A stretch of 64,000 nt of DNA from Embiotoca jacksoni (lineage: Eukaryota; Chordata; Actinopteri; Embiotocidae): NCBI GenBank assembly GCA_022577435.1, contig JAKOON010000011.1, forward strand, positions 11,831,198 through 11,895,197, given 5' to 3'. This document shows, piece after piece, positions 1-11,299 of this stretch (positions are counted from its first letter, which is position 1; every line of letters starts with the position of its first letter). A program made the translations under genes and the position numbers. The notes beneath the pieces were generated by a model that was not told the origin of the DNA, did not search any database, and saw only the letters and a list, made by a program, of their open reading frames with translations.

Positions 1-166
1 GCGGTGCCAAAACCTCCGCGGCAAAGCGGCACAGAGGAGCGGCGGCGTCGACGAGGCGGAGAGCGGAGTGACGGAGCGGTTCATCTTTTTTACATGCTTA
101 AAACACCGAGCGGGGACGAAGACTCACGCGGACAGATAGAAACGCATCTGAAACACGCAGCTCGCC
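1..166 (+). promoter_or_regulatory. actr1b: actr1b 5' UTR and probable promoter-proximal CpG island
   Basis: This GC- and CpG-rich stretch lies directly before the actr1b start codon, and the CpG richness continues into intron 1 to about position 700. No TATA box is evident, which fits a housekeeping CpG-island promoter. The transcription start cannot be placed from sequence and may lie before the window. The ATG at 167 has a strong context (GCCATGG). Confidence 0.6.
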
Positions 167-2766
167 ATGGAGTCCTATGACATTTTAGCCAACCAGCCGG
201 TTGTGATCGATAACGTAAGTATGATGACGTCACTGATCCACACCCAAAACCCGGAGGCCCGCGAGCCGGGCTAACCGTTAGCTCCGTTTCACCATTGTGT
301 CAAAGCTAACGATATCGCCGGCGGGCCGCGGCGTCCAATGTGCAGCAACCGCCACCGTTACTTCGCCGGTGGTGTTTCCGCCCTGTAACGACCCCCACCT
401 CCCTCCGGCACCGCTCCGGGTGTTTTCGGTAGCTGTGTGTGTGTGGGGGGGGTCCAACGCGGACCAGGGGGCGAGCTACGCTGGCTAAAGCTGTAGCTAG
501 CTTACCCGCACTGACCGAGCCAGCTGATCTCCGGCTCCTAAATGTCGGCAGGTTCCTGCACCGTGTTTCTAAACACCCGTCCCGGGGCGGGTTGAGAGCC
601 TGTCAAGCCGGGTGATCCCGAGCCGGTAGCTTCCTCCGGGACGGAGCACAAAACAGCGGATGTTAGCGTGACAGGGAGAAGGAGTCCAAACAATCAGACG
701 ACCCCCCCTCCCCAATAACATCAGCTGCAAATGGTTTTAATCTGTCATTAATGTAATTAAACTGTATTTAAAACAGGTGTTTGGCTTCAGTGGTGACCCG
801 CTGGAACTGCAAGTCAGCTGATCGATCAGAACAGAAAACTGATCCGGGACCAGAGGGGGGGGGGGCGACTTATCGATATTTTAAATCATATCGTGATATG
901 GGACTTAGATATCGTGATATGAAATAAGTGTTGTGTTTTCCTGCCGTTAAAAAGCTGCGTGACAGTAAAAAAAACGATGCGATTCCAGCTGTTTCTGTTA
1001 TTAGTCTGCATTACTGATAATTATTCATCAAAAAAAAAAATATCCTCATGTTAATGTTTTTGTGGAAGCACCAGAAGTCATCCCGACGATATAGTTGCAA
1101 ATGCATCCGGTCAAACCTTTCCTGATGTTTGATTACATCCTTATCGCCCAGCCCTTGTACTTGCACAGGCGTTACCGCGGTGACCAACAAGAAAACAACG
1201 AATCAACTTATCGCGAATGTCCATGAAAACGGAATATTTTTGCACGTCGGACAGCTGGTTTAGACGAAACTGTGACATTTTAACACAATGAATCGAACAA
1301 ATTGTTTTATTACAGACCTTTAAAACAAACAAACCAACCGTCGGGTTTATTAGTGAGGCGTGTTGTGAAACGACAGTAAAACGTTTGAAGCGGCTCCGCG
1401 GCTGAAACGGCTGATAGAAGTCGCAGAAGTCAGAGTGACGTCTTGTGTTTTTGTTTCCGAGCTGAGGTGCCAGAAGCTTTTCAAGGATCTCAGTTCTCGC
1501 TACCGGCTTCCTGCGCTTTCCCCGAGTCGTACTTTTACCGCCCTTGAAAAGGTAAATACGAGGTGTCGAAGGAGCCTCGGACCACGATCGGGACCAAAAG
1601 GACCGACGTTCGGCCCGACTCAACGAGGCGACGCCGGTCCGGATCAAGCTGAAAGCGTAATTCGATTCGTTTGTAAGCGGTGGAAACATTTTCCCGATTT
1701 GGGTTTTAGGCTTTTGGATCGATGACGGGAAGTTGAGGCCGCGTATCAATCTGTCACCAAACAGTAGAAGGAGCAAAAGAACCTGGAGAAGACGAGGTAA
1801 AGGGGACGTCGCGCCAAAGTCCTTCGGTGAGCTCACGGGAAAAAAAAAAAAAAAAAAAAAAGCAACGTGGAACCAAAACAAAACCGGATCAAATGTCTAA
1901 AAACAAAAAAAGAAAAGGGGGAACTCGGACACGAAGCTCGAGCCGGACTTTCAGGTTTGAAAACGCCCGACGAATCTCCGAAGGACGGAGCCGCCCGAAG
2001 AGATTTCGGGACCGGTAGACGTTCGGCAGATCGATATTTCCCGGATCTTCTCGGGAAGTTTTCTGAATCGCAGCGTGCTCAGATTACTCGGTTTCTGACC
2101 TTTTTAGCGAGTGAAGAAACCTCCTCTCGGTGTTTTTTTTTTTGGGGGGGGGGGTTCGTGCTTTGGTTGGTTGAGCTGGAGTTAGAAAGGAGAAACTAAT
2201 GCAACAGAAGCAGACTCCCACAGAGGAGTGTCTGTCGAAGCAGCGCGAGACGGAGGACGCTGTGTGTGTGCGTGCGTGTGTGTGTGCGTGTGTGTGAGTG
2301 TGTGACTGCCGGTGGCCTCGGGCTTAAGTCTCATGACCCCCGTCGCGTTAGCAGAACCCCTCGTTCCACCAGAACACCCTCCCTCCCTCCCCCTCCCTCC
2401 GCCTCCCCTCCCCGGTGGCGCCGAGCTCAACTGTACCCGTATCTCTCTCTTCCGCAGGGGTCAGGGGTCATCAAGGCTGGTTTCGCAGGTGACCAGATCC
2501 CCAAATACTGCTTCCCCAACTAGTAAGTGATCCGTCGCCTCTTTTACAAAGATCTTCTATTCTGCAGGGGAGGATGTGCCTGCTGACTTTTTTTTTTTTT
2601 TTTCTTTTAGTATCAGCTAATCTGCTGATTGTTTGTGTAATAATAATAATTAAAAAAAATGTCAGGAATCTGTGGGACAGTTTCATGCAGACAACATCCG
2701 ATTATTATGGGACGTAGAGTTGACGTAGAACAGAAGGAAGGAGATTGTGAGTAAACGTGTCCGTGC

Positions 2767-2808
<42 letters not shown>

Positions 2809-5800
2809 TTTAACCGTGCGACCTTTTGTGTGCAGTGTGGGTCGTCCCAAACACGTGCGCGTGATGGCGGGCGCCCTGGAGGGGGACCTCTTCATCGGAC
2901 CCAAGGCCGAGGTACCGCACACCCTCTTCATCCCCGTAGATCTCAGCCCGTTTAAACTGCATCGCCCAAGTTTTTCATTTTTATACCTCCCGAGCATCTC
3001 ACCGTGCTGCAGCAGCAGCCGTCTCCATCGCCGTGCGCGGTTACCATGGTTACGGGCGTTATTCTGGTCCCCAGCAGGTCAATGTTTTCCCTCTGCTCTG
3101 CGGGTGACACAACAGGTCGACTCCCCTCGGGGAATCCAGTCAGCGTTAGCAGCTGGTATTAGCATTAGCGTCTGTTTCCTGGGTGGGTTACCGTGGAGAC
3201 CATGAAAACAGCCAGGTTTCTCCAGACGGAGAACAGATGTAGACAAACCTGTTTTGTACAAGACGCACTGACATCAGAGAACGTTACTGACAGATGCTGA
3301 ATTTTCCTAAAAGATGTCAAATGTTCCTAAAAGACGTAAAACGTTCTTAAAAGACGTAGAACATTCTTAAAAGACGTAGAACGTTCCTTAAAGGTGTAAA
3401 ACGTTCTTAAAAGATGAAGAACGTTCTCAAAAGATGTAAAACGTTCCGAAAAGACGCAGAACGTTCCCGATAGATGCAGAACGTTAAAAAAAAAAAACGT
3501 GAGGATCTTGTTATTAAAGGCAGAACAACAGGTCAGACGAAGGAACCTGCTGGAACCTGTACTGAACAGAAGCTGCCGGGTTTTTATTCCTCAGAGCTCG
3601 GTTCTCTTCAGTTCTCATCGGTTCTCATCAGCTCTCTTCGGTTCTCTTCAGGTCACATGACCTCCTTCCTCTCCGAGTCCTCCGGCGATCACTCATGTCA
3701 TGAGTTCTTTTTTCCCCTCCACACTGGGCTGCTGTGTGTTCAGTGTTCTTTTTGAAGCATGTGACTCCCAACATCTCGTCTCTCTCCGGGTTGGGTGGAA
3801 CAATAACAACGCGTTCGTTCCGTGTGCGTGTCTCAGGAGCACCGCGGCCTGCTGTCGGTGCGGTACCCCATGGAGCACGGCATCGTGAAGGACTGGAACG
3901 ACATGGAGCGGATCTGGCAGTACGTCTACTCCAAGGAGCAGCTGCAGACCTTCTCGGAGGAGGTGAGCTCGTCCGCAGCTTCCCTCGCGACGCCGCTTCC
4001 GCCCGTTTAACAACCCTTACCCCCCCCTCTCACCTTCTGGTTTTTCCCCTTCCCAGCATCCCGTGCTGCTGACCGAGGCTCCCCTCAACCCCAGCAAGAA
4101 CCGGGAGAAGGCCGCCGAGGTGTTCTTCGAGACCTTCAACGTTCCCGCGCTCTTCATCTCCATGCAGGCCGTGCTCAGCTTGTAAGAAAACTCCCGTCCG
4201 TCACAGCAGTCGTTTGATGAATTCTTACCCAGCATGCACTTTGTCATCACGTCTCTGCTGACCCGCACTTTGACGATTTGACAACATATTTACAAAAAAA
4301 AAAAAAAAAAAATTGTTCCGAGCTGCTCAGTGCAGGACATCAAAATCAATGTTTCCTACAGGAGTCAGAGCAGTTATATTATTTATACACAAGATGGCGG
4401 TGAAGCCTCAAACACGGGACCTTCACTCACAGCCTCTGCAGGGTGGCGTTGTCAGTTCGGCTCTTCCTGGGTCTCATGCAGACTTAACATGTAGGTCGGC
4501 ATCAATAATAAAAAAATAAAAAAAATCGTTTGATCTCCAATCGGATAAAGTCACAAATCAGATGGAGTCAAATGAGGGAGATGTAAAGTCTAGAGGTGCA
4601 GCCGGCGAAAAATTAAGACACAAATTCTAAAACATAAAAGATAAAACGGACAACACGGGACAGCTTTTTCTCAACTGCCTCTGTGGTTCCCGCCGTCTGC
4701 CTGCAGAGGGCGACGTCGCCGCATCTGCGCTCTGATATCTGCAGACTATGCTGTCATATGAAGGACATGTTCAACCCTCCGAGAACAAGATAGTAATTCT
4801 GTACGCTGCTGTAGCGAAAAAAAATTCCCCTCGGGGATTAATAAAGTAACTACCTAACCTAATAATAATTATAATAATTATAATGATAAGCCCAAAAGAT
4901 GAAGCTGCACATCCCGCAGCGTCCGCACTTTGCGAATCGGAGACGACGAGACGACGTTTCCGACCTTTTTGATTATTATTTAAAAAAAAACAAAAAAAAA
5001 CAAAAACATTTGTCCGGCGCAGGTACGCCACGGGCCGCACCACCGGCGTCGTGCTGGACTCCGGCGACGGCGTCACCCACGTCGTGCCCATCTACGAGGG
5101 CTTCGCCATCCCGCACTCCATCATGCGGGTGGACATCGCGGGCCGGGACGTCTCGCGGTACCTTCGCCTGCTGCTGCGCAAGGAGGGCTACAACTTCAAC
5201 ACGTCCGCCGAGTTCGAGGTCGTCCGCACCGTCAAAGAGGTGAGGCGCGAGGCGGGACCGGACGCCCGCGAGGACAAAAAAAACAACAAAAAAAGAGCGT
5301 CGCTCGTCCATGGCGCCCGATGACCCGACGCTCTCTTCCCTTTTCCTCCGCAGAGAGCCTGTTACCTGTCGCTCAACCCTCAGAAGGACGAGACTCTAGA
5401 AACGGAGAAGGCCCAGTACGTCCTCCCCGACGGAAGCACTTTAAATGTGAGTCCGGGAGAAGCGTGCGTCGGAATATATATATATATATATAAAATATAT
5501 ATAAAAAAAACAACTCCTTTCCACCCCGATAACCAAACTACCGGTTCCCCCTCCCCTCCCCTCCCCTCCCATGTCGTTTCTTCCAGATCGGCCCGGCCCG
5601 GTTCCGCGCCCCGGAGCTGCTGTTCAGACCCGACCTGATCGGAGACGAGAGCTCGGGGATCCACGAGGTTCTGGCCTACGCCATCCAGAAGTCCGACATG
5701 GACCTGCGACGCACGCTGTTCTCCACCATCGTCCTGTGCGGAGGGTCGACGCTGATCAAAGGTCGGTGGAGACGTCCGGCCGCCTGGTCGCGTCCGTGTC

Positions 5801-6743
5801 CAACCTTTTGAATATTCGATATTTAAATCGCCGCGTTTTCTCCCAGGCTTCGGGGAACGACTACTAACTGAAGTCAAGAAGCTCGCACCCAAAGACGTCA
5901 AGATCAAGGTGGGTTCGGTAACATGGGCGCACAAAGCTGTAAATAGGTGCTAAAACAAAATCTGTAAATATGTGCACCTAAATCTTTAGATATGTGCACG
6001 CGAGTCTGTAAATATCCACAGGAACCTAAAAATATGAATATGATCAGCACAAGTATAAAAAAAAAAAAAAATCTATATCTAAATCTATATAATATTTGTG
6101 ACCTTTGATGGCTGTTTTTTCTTTGCAGATCTCTGCTCCCCAGGAGCGGCTCTACTCCACATGGATCGGGTAAGAGTTCAGAGTTCAAAGTTCAGAGTCC
6201 AAAGTTCAGTGCTGATTATGTACGGAGAGAAATTAGTGTGTCATGTTTGTTGTGCGGTTGGTGAGTAAAGAGCCAGATTTAGAAATGTTGGCTGCCGTCT
6301 TTTGCATCCGGAGTGTGATCAGAAGTAACCAGGGGGTGGGGACCTGGCGTCGAAGCCCCGCCTCCTGCCCCGCCCCTCCACAGCAGGCTGACACAATCAG
6401 TGTCACTTCCTGAAGTTTAAAGGGGGCGTGGTCGGGCATTTGGGGGCGGGGCGAGGGGCGGGACTTCTATGCCACGTCCTTTACCCCCCCCCCCACCTGG
6501 TCACCGCTCTGGTTTGTAAAAGAAGTCTCAAAACTGTTGAAATTCCACGACTCCCGCGGGGAGGGTGCGTTCGAGAGCGCCGTCACTTCTTCTCAGAGCG
6601 CCCTGGATGTCGTTAGTAAATCTTGTTCTGTGTCTCTCAGTGGCTCCATCTTGGCGTCGTTGGACACCTTCAAGAAGATGTGGGTGTCGAAGCGGGAATA
6701 TGAAGAAGACAGAGCACGTGCCATCCACAGGAAGACCTTCTAG
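167..6743 (+). CDS. actr1b: Beta-centractin (ARP1B), actin-related subunit of dynactin, 11 coding exons
   Basis: ARP1 forms the short actin-like filament at the core of dynactin, the cytoplasmic complex that links dynein to cargo. Coding exons are 167-214, 2458-2522, 2836-2911, 3837-3962, 4057-4181, 5023-5239, 5354-5446, 5587-5761, 5847-5908, 6129-6169 and 6641-6743. All junctions are GT-AG, the phases agree, and the sum is 1131 nt: 376 residues plus TAG, the usual ARP1 length. Actin-fold landmarks are the first phosphate loop DNGSG (15-19), the second phosphate loop DSGDG (159-163) and GGSTL (302-306); the C-terminus ends IHRKTF. Residues such as LNPSKNREKAAEVFF, MRVDIAGRDVSRYLRLLL and TSAEFEVVRT match the beta paralogue better than alpha (from memory of the human pair). 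The start is the first ATG, in a strong Kozak context, giving the conserved MESYD. No disruption is seen. The alpha/beta choice is likely but not proven without a tree. Confidence 0.96.
225..232. promoter_or_regulatory. Perfect cAMP-response element (TGACGTCA)
   Basis: The palindrome TGACGTCA lies 10 nt inside intron 1 of actr1b, close to the presumed promoter and inside its CpG-rich zone. CREB/ATF proteins bind this site in general; function here is an inference. Other perfect copies at 11970-11977, 55140-55147 and 56562-56569 have no gene beside them. Confidence 0.4.
860..1156 (-). repeat. Interspersed teleost DNA-transposon-like repeat in actr1b intron 1
   Basis: The block has repeated ATATCGTGATAT motifs near 890-925 and ends at about 1137-1153 with TTATCGCCCAGCCCTTG. 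Read on the minus strand this is the AGGGCTGGGCGATA start familiar from abundant non-autonomous elements in fish genomes. No coding capacity is seen. The family name was not checked, so the class is an inference. Confidence 0.55.
2769..2807. repeat. (GT)n microsatellite in actr1b intron 2
   Basis: An uninterrupted GT dinucleotide array starts shortly before exon 3, whose acceptor is at 2835. It is long enough to be length-polymorphic and sits in the upstream flank of a splice acceptor. Confidence 0.9.
3300..3488. repeat. About 20-bp tandem repeat with AACGTT cores, actr1b intron 3
   Basis: Roughly nine degenerate units of AAAAGACGTAAAACGTTCTT type follow one another. The conserved core is the palindrome AACGTT; the linker varies between GACGTA, GATGTA and GATGAA. 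The array ends at a poly-A run. Confidence 0.85.
4826..4885 (+). mobile_element. Rex/RTE-type LINE 3' tail, actr1b intron 5
   Basis: The motif TCCCCTCGGGGATTAATAAA followed by a TACCTAACCT and AATAAT tail is the typical 3' end of fish Rex3/RTE-like retroposons. The same tail occurs on the minus strand near 19650-19700. Only the tail is recognisable, so this is a strongly 5'-truncated insertion. Confidence 0.55.
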
Positions 6744-7192
6744 TCAGCGTTCTGCGAATGCCCCCCCCCCCCCCCCACCCCCCCACTCCCCCCGAACAAA
6801 TCTCTCTTCCTCCCCTCCCCCCCAATACTGCTGGGAGACTCCTTGACATCTGCGGGTACCTTCTGCGTCATCTTCTTATCAACCCTACAGCTTCTTAAGC
6901 CCCCCCCCCCCCTCCCTGTTCCCCCACCCCCCCCTCCACCCCAACCCCATCACCCCCCTCGCTGTCCTCCGGTGATAGAACCCTCCGAACATCCCCAAAC
7001 ATTCACATACAGAGGGGAGCTGTCAGGGTATCTCGGAGGGGGGAAGAGGGGGGCGGGGGTTTAACACTGTGGACTCTCATTTTAGGCCGTGTGTCCGACG
7101 TTAATTTGGTCCACGTTGAAGTATTGGTATCGCTCTCTCTTTACGACGCCCTGCGAGGTGTAGAATATTCTAAAATGTCAATAAAGCTGAAT

Positions 7193-7229
<37 letters not shown>

Positions 7230-9118
7230 CTTTTCTGTTTGCTACTGTTGAAATTTCCATTCCATGTTTATTTTGTAGTTGTTTTTTTTGTTGTTGTTGT
7301 TGGTTTTTTTTTTCCCCCCCTGTCATTGGATTAGCTCGTACACAGAAAAAGAAGTACTATAGCGACGTGTAGTGCCAGCGAGGTTCAAAGATGACCACTG
7401 TATTATACACACATGAAAATCTGCACAGTTATTATCTCGGTGCGACGTCAATGCGGTTAATTTATCATCCACCTCTTTCTCTGTTTCCACGGTAACATGA
7501 CATCACATGTTTGTGTCAAGAAGACTGTTCAAAACGTCTTTCTTTTTTTTTTTCCGGTGTGTGTCTGCTGACGGATTAAAACGGCGTGTGGGAAATGCCT
7601 TGATTTTTTTTTTTCTTTTTTCCAAACCACGTTCACGACGGTCGAGATGAACACTTAAAGGAACAGCCCTGTGTCTTTTTTTTTGTTTGTTTGTTTTTTT
7701 TGTTTTTTTTGTTTGTTTTGCTACTCGACTCGTGCACTCGGCACCTCTGCTGTAGAAGACATCACATCAGGGCAAAACCACCTCAAATAAACTTTAATAT
7801 TATACAAATCATCGAGGTTTCATTGAAGTTCAAATCAAAGCAAACAGAAATGTGACTCTGCCAATCGGGAGGAGCTGCCCGACGCACATTTTCATTCGTG
7901 AACAGCTCGATTTTCAAAAGGCGGAAGAAATGGCCGGAAGGTTTTGGGAGTCCTCGGGACGTTTATAGCCGTTTGATTTCGTAGCGGTAACACAGCTGGA
8001 ATCGTTCGCACATCTGTCTGGATTCGACCCACAAATTTATTCCTCGTAGCGTCCGCTCGTAGACGAACCTTTTTCTTTTAAACTCGCGTGTACGACTCTT
8101 TTAAGTTTTTTTTTCTTTTGCTTTGAACCAACTTTCTCAAAAATCGTCTGGACGATTTGAGAAAATCTTTCCCGCCGTCGGTTACTTTGCTCGATTGCTT
8201 CGATTTGGCATCGCGAGTCGGCGACGCTTCGAGTTCGGGATTCGAACGCAAGAGTCGAATCGAACGTAGGTTCGAAGTCGACCGTCGAGGCGAAAGGACT
8301 CCCGATCGCCCCGTCGATCGATCGTCGGGCACAACTTTTACTGTCGATGAATCGCTTTCGACCTTTCAACTGGGCTTTGAGCGGTCGGCTTCGTCGCGTT
8401 CGCTGGGAAATTCAGCGTTTATTTCCCGAGAGGCTTGTGCTGTTTGATCGGAGGTGTCGAGTGCAACGTTGTCGCGGCTCAGATTCGGAGAGGAACGTAC
8501 TTTCTGAAAAAGGTTAGGAAACCCCGATGTTTTTTTTTTTTAATTTTTATTTTCAGCGTGTAGCGTTCAGGCTCGTGTGATTCATAAAGCCGCCGACCCG
8601 CTCGAACCGTTCGAGGCTCTGCTCAGTTGCATGTCCGTTAATGGTGTACAGTCATCGGCCGCAGAGACCGTAGCTTGGGTGGTTAAAAAAAAAACACCAA
8701 AAAAACCCACTTAAGAAATCCAACATGGCTGACGATTAGTATTTGTAATACTCCCCCTCCACCACCCTTTCCCTCTCTATGTACTAGTAAAACTCCAGGG
8801 TCCTATGATTTCCCTGCATCTCCGTGGCAGTGAAGGGGTCATGTCCGCCTTACTCCGGCGCACCCGCGCCGGAGCGTCCACGTCGTCTGCTTTTTGGGTG
8901 TTTTTAAAAAAAAAAGAAGAAAAAAAAGGAGATTTTAGAAAGAAGGTTGTAAAACGTCATCAGCCTTGTGTACAGTGCAATGCTTTTAAAAAAAAAAAAG
9001 AAAAAAAAGAACCACCACGAAAAAAAACCCATTGGATAACAGACTTAAAAAAAAAAAATGTACAATACTGTTTATTCAAGTGTTTGCTTTTACTTTTTCG
9101 TAAATTCAGTATAATAAA
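6744..9118 (+). other. actr1b: Probable actr1b 3' UTR with alternative poly(A) signals
   Basis: After the stop codon there is no other gene for 14 kb. Poly(A) signals AATAAA occur at 7180-7185 (followed by a 36-nt T run), 7786-7791 and 9113-9118. The stretch contains long C-runs (6758-6965), T-runs and A-runs, plus a CpG-dense block at 8161-8460. A 3' end near 9.12-9.15 kb is the longest plausible form. Which signal is used is an inference; cDNA would settle it. Confidence 0.5.
6758..6965 (+). promoter_or_regulatory. C-rich tracts in the actr1b 3' UTR
   Basis: Two groups of long cytidine runs, at 6760-6825 and 6900-6960, begin about 20 nt after the stop codon, separated by ordinary sequence. 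C-rich 3' UTR elements are known targets of poly(rC)-binding proteins that control mRNA stability. That they act so here is an inference. Confidence 0.35.
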
Positions 9119-9980
9119 TAAGTTAATGGCTGCTCCTCGGATGTCTCGTCATTGATTTTTTTTTTTTTTTTCAGCTGCTTTTAAAAGACCCTCAGGGTGC
9201 CAAAAGCTCACTTTTATTACATTACATTACTTTTATAAACACAAAGGCAGAATAATTATACGTTTCTGCAGAATTTATTGCGTTATGTGCTGAAAAAAGG
9301 TGTAAATCAGTTGTGAAAAAGCACATTACCAATTGCTGTCTTGACAATATTTATACAAATATTTGATCCCCTTTGACACAATGCGGATACAGATTGAGGT
9401 GACATACTTGGAAAAATTTGCTTTTTAAATCATTTACTGAGCAAAAATGTCAATAGATGTCAAATTCTTCTTTAAAATGCTAACTCCACCCCGGGCAGAA
9501 GAAGCTTTTAGTTGAAATATCTCCTCGCAGGTGTTTTACATGATTCTCCTTCTCTGGCATCATCTTGTTAAAATTTCCGGGTTCTTGGGAGACTTTTTTT
9601 TCTTTTTTTTTCTTGGGCTGAATTCCTGGACAAACTGGCAGAGCAATGATTTATTACAAATAATTTAGGAGATCTTTTAAAAAAAAAAAAATCTCTTGCC
9701 AGACAGAGCTCTTTAGACACCACGCACTTAAAAAGCAACAGAAAACGGCGAGACGATCGACGTCAAGAGGTTTAAATAAGAGCGGTTCCACCTGTCGATC
9801 AATAAGGAGCTTCTTATCATGAGAATTTAAAAGGTTGATAAATATAGACATTTTCTCCAAATGACAGATTCTTGTCTTCTTTTTTTTTTTTGTTACCTAA
9901 ATTATAAAAATTACCTCAAAAATGTACATTTAAATAAAAATAAAAAATCACCATGAAAAGGCAGTTTTGCTGCCTGCAGT
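9119..9980. other. Intergenic, low-complexity rich; no gene seen
   Basis: The sequence has several T- and A-runs (for example 9156-9170, 9592-9613, 9678-9690 and 9881-9891) and otherwise unremarkable AT-rich DNA. No open frame resembles a known protein. Confidence 0.6.
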
Positions 9981-9991
9981 GTTTTGGCTGA

Positions 9992-10006
9992 CCAGCAGGT
10001 GGCAGC
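9992..10006 (+). promoter_or_regulatory. CTCF-like motif (CCAGCAGGTGGCAGC)
   Basis: These 15 bases match the core CTCF consensus CCASYAGRKGGCRSY at every position. The site lies about 0.9 kb past the presumed end of actr1b, between the two genes of the window. Binding is not shown by sequence alone. Confidence 0.5.
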
Positions 10007-10479
10007 GTTCAGCCTCCGTTTCATGCAGCAACAACAAAACAACAACTTTATTCCCTGTAAACATCTTCCACACGTCGTCTCTAATTATTTCCGGGCTGTT
10101 ATTTATATTTCTCTGCAGCCGGTTTTCGACAGTTGACTCCTTTGTTGCAGACTCCCTTTTTTTTTTTTTTTTTTCTTTCTCCCTTCTCTGTATTATTTCC
10201 TGCTTGCAGGTTTGGTGTCACATCACCGTGTATATTTCCCGAGCTCGGTTTGACATCAATGGGACTTTGGAATTTCAGAAAAGTGACATTATAAAAGTCC
10301 TGATTGAACAAAAATACTCGATAAGCCGATCTACGCAGTGTGGGCTCCCTTCTTGTTTGACACCGCAAAACTAATCCAGGATCAGTTTGACGGTAAGAAG
10401 CAGAGACTCATCCTCCCGAACCTGAACGAGGTTTCCGCGTCTCCGCAGAGGAGGCTGAAAATATAATAAATTCATACTT

Positions 10480-11143
10480 TTTTGTTAAATACACGTAATC
10501 AGATCAAATATTGACATGCTTAAAATATTTGTATTTTCCATCCTCTGAACAAGCAGCTTTTAAATTATGAGTGAAACAGGTGAGACTAGAGCCTTTATAG
10601 TTTGTGAAATCCTGAGAATTATATACGAGAATATGAATAATTAAAGTTCCGTGCCAGAACAAAAAGTACAATACTGTCTTAAAGACATACAGTAAATAGA
10701 TATTTAATATCAAAATGATCAGTATCATCATACACATTTTTTTTAAATATATCATGTCATATCCAATAAATATTAGGAAGATTTCTGAAAAACATCAGTA
10801 AAATAAGAAAAGATATAAACATATATACACATCTGTACCATATGTGACAACAAAATAGTCTTGAAATATCAAATAGAAAATATTAGTAAAAATGTATACA
10901 TTAGTCAAATATATCAAGTGAATCAGCAACATATGTAAGAAACAAGTAAATAAAGAAATAAACTATGTAAATGTTGATGTATATTTACACAATTGGACTA
11001 TATTTATTCATATTTGTAATGTATTATAAATAATTTAAACAATAATTTTGTTATATAAAAAGTTAAATATTTGAGAAATTTACATAAAATATATCAGTCA
11101 CAAACATTGATAAACTGATAAAACAAAGAATATATATATTGTT

Positions 11144-11188
<45 letters not shown>

Positions 11189-11290
11189 CCTTTTATATGC
11201 AGTCTACAGATACACACACACACACACATTCATATTTTTTTTTAAATGAGAACATTTTAATAAATGTCTGAAAGTAAAAAATAAACAAAT
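10480..11290. repeat. AT-rich intergenic tract with (AT)n and (AC)n arrays
   Basis: About 800 bp of strongly AT-rich sequence is rich in ATATCA, AAATAT and TAAATA words. An (AT)n array sits at 11148-11181 and a short (AC)n at 11214-11228. No coding frame is recognisable. Such tracts can act as matrix-attachment or unwinding regions, which is only a possibility here. Confidence 0.6.
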
Positions 11291-11299
11291 CAGAAGAAA

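Noticed and set aside
1141..1881. A 246-codon open frame on the minus strand
   Set aside because: It lies in actr1b intron 1, opens in a poly-A/T run and covers a transposon end. It resembles no protein family.
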